A stretch of 64,000 bases of DNA, taken from Paenibacillus lemnae (GTDB taxonomy: Bacteria; Bacillota; Bacilli; Paenibacillales; Paenibacillaceae). Below are positions 60,085-64,000 of this stretch, piece after piece. The position numbers were made by a program, and so were the translations under genes. Under the pieces are notes generated by a model. The model made no database searches, was not told the DNA's origin, and was given only the letters and a program-made list of their open reading frames with translations. How positions within the stretch are numbered: the first letter of the stretch is position 1; each line of letters opens with the position of its first letter. Location of the stretch: assembly GCF_012933385.1 (NCBI RefSeq), contig NZ_JABBPN010000007.1, positions 1 to 64,000 on the forward strand, read 5' to 3'.

Positions 60085-61875
60085 TTATCTTTCTTTTACA
60101 GGATTTCTCTTCACACAAGGGATCAAAATGGATACTGTTGTACCGATGCCCGGCCGGCTGAATACCGTGACACCATATGGTGAGCCATAATGCAGGTGAA
60201 TCCGTTGATCTACATTGCGAATACCATAGCCTGCGTTTTCCAGCTCTCCTGCACGCAGGGGTGTGCGGATTTTTCCTGGAGGAAAACCGACTCCATCATC
60301 GATAATTCTGAATTCCACCCCTTCCGGCGTTACGGCACCGGTAACCCGGATATGAATGCGGTCCCCAGTCCACGCATGTTCCAGCACATTTTCAATAAAC
60401 GGCTGCAGGATCAATTTCACACTTTCATACTTTACGATTTCCGGAGAAATATCATAATTGACCTGCATGCGTTCACCATACTTGGTTTTCTGAATATCAA
60501 TGTAGGCCTGAGCCTGTTCCAGCTCATTCAGCAGAGGGATCACGTTCCGCCCCTCATTCAGGGAAAGGCGGTAAAACTTCGCCAAATCCAATACCATACG
60601 CTGAAGCTTGTCCAATTCTCCGAATTTGGCCAGACGACTGATCGAGGACAGCGTATTATATAGAAAATGAGGGTTGATCTGGGCATGCAGGGAATCCAGT
60701 TCAGCCTGTTTTTTCTGCAGATCCGCAAAATACACCTCCTGAATCAGCCTGCCGATATTGGCCCCCATTTCATTAAGCGCCTGCGCGATTTTGACAAACT
60801 CATCGTTTCCTTTAAAGTAGATGCGCTTATGGAACTCTCCTTCCTGGAAAGAGTCCACCACCTTGACGATCTTATACACCCGTCTCCCGAAATAGCGTGA
60901 CACGATAATACTCATGAATAAAATAACGACAATGCATGCCAGGCAGATCAAGAGCGTAAGATTGCGTACTTTCACGGAATTCTGCTCCAGCAGATTCGCA
61001 GGAACGACCGCGACCAGCTCCATGTCCAGCCCCTGCAGACCTTCCCGGATGACAAGATCCTTATGTTTGCCTCCGTCTCCTGTCTCCCCGGGCGTTGTTA
61101 ACGGCCCCGACACTAACGGCAGGCCTTCGTTCTCCGCACTGGAGGAAATGATGATTCCGCCGTCCGGATCGGAAATACGGATCGTGGTTCCATCCCCTAT
61201 TTTTTGAAAATCCACACTGTCAAATAAATCATGTAAGGATACCGTCACCCTCATAAATCCGATTTCATCATGCGGTACCTGAATTCCACCGATATCCACC
61301 AGTCGCCGCAGCAAAGAAATCCTGCCGTACTCCACATCATCCTCGACCTGCTTCCACTGCATGGTGGTTCCATAGACTTCCTGTTCGGGATAGCTGCGGT
61401 ACCACTCTTTGCCGGTCAGCCGGTGATACTGATAAATATCATATAACCTGGATTTGGTCGCCAGCGGGTCTGTTCCCTCGTATATATTGTAGGTCTCCCG
61501 AAACGTGGTGTTCTTCAGATAAACAGACAGCCACATCCGCCGGTTAGCCGTTTCCACGGCCGTCTGGAATTTCGGGAACAGTACGTTCTGTGTTGCTTCG
61601 TAGCTGGCCCAGCCTTCCTCATAATGACGAAGCGTGCGTGCCAGCATATCATCAAAATACAGCATATCCGAGATGCGTTTGGTATCCTCCAGCTTGAAGG
61701 CGATGTTGTTCTTCATTTGGGACAATGTCCCCTGAATGATGCTGCGTGTCTGATCACGAATGGACTTCACATACACCTGATTGGCCAGATTGCCGACCAG
61801 CATAACCGGAATGACGATAAAAATACAGTATGACAGCATCAGCTTGAATCCAAAAGGAAGCCGGATCCCGTTCAT
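60085..61875 (-). CDS. YesM-like sensor histidine kinase
   Basis: 596 residues. A first membrane helix (about 10-30, LMLSYCIFIVIPVMLVGNLA), an extracytoplasmic cache-like region to about 305, a second helix (about 305-330, LLICLACIVVILFMSIIV), a HAMP segment, then a His-kinase domain of the LytS/YesM type with phospho-acceptor His403 (INPHFLYNTLSSISRL) and an HATPase with DDGVGFPPGK and GYGIRNVDQRI. These kinases pair with AraC-type receivers to sense carbohydrates. The start overlaps the stop of the receiver gene by four bases. Confidence 0.94.
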   Translation of the reverse strand: MNGIRLPFGFKLMLSYCIFIVIPVMLVGNLANQVYVKSIRDQTRSIIQGTLSQMKNNIAFKLEDTKRISDMLYFDDMLARTLRHYEEGWASYEATQNVLFPKFQTAVETANRRMWLSVYLKNTTFRETYNIYEGTDPLATKSRLYDIYQYHRLTGKEWYRSYPEQEVYGTTMQWKQVEDDVEYGRISLLRRLVDIGGIQVPHDEIGFMRVTVSLHDLFDSVDFQKIGDGTTIRISDPDGGIIISSSAENEGLPLVSGPLTTPGETGDGGKHKDLVIREGLQGLDMELVAVVPANLLEQNSVKVRNLTLLICLACIVVILFMSIIVSRYFGRRVYKIVKVVDSFQEGEFHKRIYFKGNDEFVKIAQALNEMGANIGRLIQEVYFADLQKKQAELDSLHAQINPHFLYNTLSSISRLAKFGELDKLQRMVLDLAKFYRLSLNEGRNVIPLLNELEQAQAYIDIQKTKYGERMQVNYDISPEIVKYESVKLILQPFIENVLEHAWTGDRIHIRVTGAVTPEGVEFRIIDDGVGFPPGKIRTPLRAGELENAGYGIRNVDQRIHLHYGSPYGVTVFSRPGIGTTVSILIPCVKRNPVKER

Positions 61876-63443
61876 GAATGTCTTCTCCTGTATTCCAGTG
61901 GTGTCATGCCATACGTCTCCTTGAACTGTCTGCTGAAATACGGTAAATACTGATAACCGCTTTGGGCGGCAATCTCATATATTTTCATTTTTGTGCCGGT
62001 CAGCAAGCTTTTTGCTTTCTCCATCTTCAAGCCGATCACATAATCACTGAAATTCTGGCCGGTTTCTTCTTTAAACAGAACACCAAGATAGTTCGGTGAA
62101 AACGAAAAGCGGTTGGCCACATCCCGGAGGGTAACGCTTTCGTGAAGCCGCTGCGTGACATCTTCAATGATTTCGTGGATCAGACGGCCATTCTTGGATA
62201 TTTTGCGGTTATGAAGCTGCTCCGATATTTCAAACACCTTGCGCCGCAGCCAGGAAAAAATCTCATCCATCGTTTCGAATTGAAGCAGCACATCCAGCTT
62301 GGTAAACGTGAGGCCCAGCATGTTAAACAGATCCTCCTGCATCGTATGAAGATGCTCATCCAGCTTTAACAAGATATAGATGGAAAAGTTACGGACGGTG
62401 AACTTCGAACGCATGCCCGACACCAAATGAAACATCTCTTCCAGCTCATCATGGATGGAAACCAGATCATAGCTGGTCATGGCCTGCAGCAGGGCATCCA
62501 GGCGAATGTCCAGTGTCTCCGCATTTTGCATATCTTCACGGGGAACTTCACTGAAAGAAATCCACCTCCCCTTCCCCTGAAACATTTTATGTTCCAGCGC
62601 TGCAGCCGCCTGCTCATAAGAGAAATGGAGCTCTTCCAGTCGATAAGCCGGGTTCCCTGCACCTACCGTGACCGTGAACGGAAACTCCGCCTGAAGCTGC
62701 TGAAGCAGCTCCGAAGTATCTTCACGCCCGGTTTCGGCATTCAGCAGCAGTGCAGTACGCTGGTGGTTGATTTTGCAAAAATGATGCAGCCCTTCTTCCA
62801 GCAGCAGGGTTTGCAGCCGTGCATGATAACGGTCGATCCACTCACGCTTCTCGCTTTCTCCAACATGATGAAGATGAACGGCTGCATCATCCAGCTCAAA
62901 GATCGCGGCACAGACAGGCCATTCAATTTCCTGGAAACGATATTCTTTATTCAGCACATCGCGAGGTACCGATGGATATGGGTTCTCCAGCAGCTGCAGC
63001 AAATATTGATGCTTCACCATTGGAATGATTTTCTGATAGGCCTGTTCCGTTTCCTCTCGCTGCCGAAGATGATCCAGCTTTTGCTTCACTTTATTCAAGG
63101 CTTCGATCAGCTCATGGTCATCCATCGGTTTCAGGACATAACTGCAGGCATCCAGTGCCATGGCCTGTTTCACATAACTGAAATCCTGGTATCCGCTTAC
63201 AAATATAATTTGAAGATTCTCCTGGAGCGCTAATCCCTTTTGCGCCAGCTCCAGGCCCGACATATTCGGCATCCGGATGTCTGACACGAGAACATGAACA
63301 GGTTCCCGCTCCAGCACCTCACAGGCTGAAAACCCGTTATTCACGGTATCCACAACGGTCATTCCCAGCTCTTCCCACGGGATAAACTGTTTCATGCCTT
63401 CAAGATCCAATATTTCATCGTCCGCCAGCAATACTTTATACAC
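61872..63443 (-). CDS. YesN-like response regulator (receiver plus AraC)
   Basis: 523 residues. The receiver covers 1-120 with acidic pair ADDE, phospho-acceptor Asp55 (LVSDIRMPNMSG), and LKPMDDHEL. A central helical region of unclear fold (about 140-410) follows, then a C-terminal AraC pair of helix-turn-helices (HESVTLRDVANRFSFSPNYLGVLFKEETGQNFSDYVIGLKMEKAKSLL in outline; GYQYLPYFSRQFKETYGMTPLEYR). The start is GTG, six bases after a GGGGGG site. It is the partner of the YesM-like kinase; a perfect terminator separates it from the upstream solute-binding gene, so the three share a theme but not one full transcript. Confidence 0.94.
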   Translation of the reverse strand: MYKVLLADDEILDLEGMKQFIPWEELGMTVVDTVNNGFSACEVLEREPVHVLVSDIRMPNMSGLELAQKGLALQENLQIIFVSGYQDFSYVKQAMALDACSYVLKPMDDHELIEALNKVKQKLDHLRQREETEQAYQKIIPMVKHQYLLQLLENPYPSVPRDVLNKEYRFQEIEWPVCAAIFELDDAAVHLHHVGESEKREWIDRYHARLQTLLLEEGLHHFCKINHQRTALLLNAETGREDTSELLQQLQAEFPFTVTVGAGNPAYRLEELHFSYEQAAAALEHKMFQGKGRWISFSEVPREDMQNAETLDIRLDALLQAMTSYDLVSIHDELEEMFHLVSGMRSKFTVRNFSIYILLKLDEHLHTMQEDLFNMLGLTFTKLDVLLQFETMDEIFSWLRRKVFEISEQLHNRKISKNGRLIHEIIEDVTQRLHESVTLRDVANRFSFSPNYLGVLFKEETGQNFSDYVIGLKMEKAKSLLTGTKMKIYEIAAQSGYQYLPYFSRQFKETYGMTPLEYRRRHS

Positions 63444-63469
63444 GGAAGTCCCCCCGGAAAAAACCCAAA

Positions 63470-63495
63470 GGTATACTGCCAGATGGCAGTATACC
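63470..63495 (-). terminator. Terminator between the solute-binding and YesN-like genes
   Basis: GGTATACTGCC / AGAT / GGCAGTATACC perfect 11-bp stem, followed on the minus strand by TTTGGGTTTTTT. Confidence 0.9.
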
Positions 63496-63515
63496 CTGAT
63501 GGTTTATGAGTGTAT

Positions 63516-64000
63516 TTAATTGCCCTGCATTTTCTGCAGATTTTCCTGCCACTTTACCGTTTTATATTCCAGCAGCTTGCTGTAGCCCGCTGACTGCGCA
63601 TCATTCTCCGCCTTGTCGAGAATCGCATTGACCTCGGCGTCATTTTTTGCATACAGCGCTTTCGCTCTGGACTCCAGGAAGATATCTTCTACACGCTGAC
63701 GGATAATCCCTTCTTCACTGTCAGGCATCGGATCCAGATTGATGAACGGTGTGCCGTCTCCCTGCGTTTTCCATGTAATTTCATACTGCCAGTGTGTCGC
63801 CCAGTTCCGCTGTTCAACCGGCAGTGTACTTTCGAATTTGGCTTTGGCTTGGTCGACATATACGGTGTTGCCGTTCCAGATGAGGTTGATCGTAGCATTC
63901 TGCAGCTCTACGAGACCTTCTGCATCGGACGTATATTTATCTGTGAATTTCGGTGTTTTTCCATCTTCCTCTACACCATCCCAGTATCCGCCCTCAGGTC
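63516..64000 (-). CDS. Extracellular solute-binding protein, 3' part only
   Basis: The frame is open from the window end to a stop at 63516, giving the last 161 residues. It reads EGGYWDGVEEDGKTPKFTDKY at the left, then QNATINLIWNGNTVYVDQAKAKFES, and ends EAEVNAILDKAEN-like text with KTVKWQENLQKMQGN. The composition and ending resemble lipoprotein-type carbohydrate-binding proteins (LplA/YtcQ group) that in Paenibacillus lie next to YesMN pairs, and the position supports this. The N terminus and transporter genes would be beyond the window. Family assignment is moderate. Confidence 0.65.
   Translation of the reverse strand, partial: PEGGYWDGVEEDGKTPKFTDKYTSDAEGLVELQNATINLIWNGNTVYVDQAKAKFESTLPVEQRNWATHWQYEITWKTQGDGTPFINLDPMPDSEEGIIRQRVEDIFLESRAKALYAKNDAEVNAILDKAENDAQSAGYSKLLEYKTVKWQENLQKMQGN

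Noticed and set aside
1..64000. Search by eye for tRNA, rRNA, insertion sequences, prophage genes and defence islands
   Set aside because: No cloverleaf, transposase, integrase or phage structural gene was recognised; the Uma2, DUF559-like and DUF2161 proteins are scattered single genes without defence partners.

Overview
The window looks like chromosomal DNA of an endospore-forming Firmicute, most probably Paenibacillus or a close relative. Signs are a GerA-type germinant receptor operon, SpoVR, PrkA, an AbrB-like regulator, CcpN with SR1P-like peptides, a YesMN two-component pair, a large S-layer-homology protein, many TTG/GTG starts behind strong GGAGG sites, and FUR- and GlnR-type operators of Gram-positive form. 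No rRNA, tRNA, phage, transposase or CRISPR array was seen.

Layout. 1-5.8 kb: a C-terminally shortened nitroreductase, the ger operon (A, C, small D-like, B) behind a sigma-G-like promoter, and a secreted stalk-domain protein. 5.9-13.3 kb: GH38 alpha-mannosidase with a GntR/LacI-type regulator, a DUF421 membrane protein, and kdgK-eda (KDG phosphorylation and KDPG cleavage). 13.3-20.6 kb: YitT, UlaG-like hydrolase, membrane J-like protein, DegV, a four-PAS histidine kinase, a single-domain receiver and a tandem DUF2294 protein. 20.8-23.9 kb: an operon SR1P-like / ccpN / PEP-synthase-type regulator / glpX, with a second SR1P-like gene just upstream; all have a logical link to the glycolysis-gluconeogenesis switch. 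24-33.7 kb: CDF transporter, S9 peptidase, collagen-like small protein, a roughly 1500-residue SLH protein, and a GntR regulator fused to a sugar-binding-protein-like domain.

33.8-37.3 kb: Fur-box-controlled ferric ABC transporter. 37.4-44.7 kb: Uma2 nuclease, spoVR, HemAT, a probable structured RNA, a PD-(D/E)XK protein, a cluster of related hairpins, a degenerate repeat tract, and prkA. 44.9-51.1 kb: DUF2161 nuclease-like protein, PLP aminotransferase, a receiver regulator lacking the acidic pair, a coiled-coil/NAGPA pair, a 34-residue membrane peptide, an AbrB-like regulator with a CxxC pair, and a small alarmone synthetase. 51.2-60 kb: secreted metallophosphoesterase, trmL, serC, a 110-base hairpin, glnA (beta-type GSI) with a perfect GlnR/TnrA box, and aroF. 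60-64 kb: YesM/YesN and the 3' part of an extracellular solute-binding protein.

The most unusual points are the physical joining of an SR1P-like peptide gene to ccpN-ppsR-glpX (with ccpN apparently starting at ATC), the GntR/solute-binding fusion beside TGATCACA direct repeats, the set of covarying hairpins at 42.1-42.3 kb, and the candidate 210-nt RNA at 40.97-41.18 kb. All family names come from reading the protein sequences against remembered families; no database search was run.
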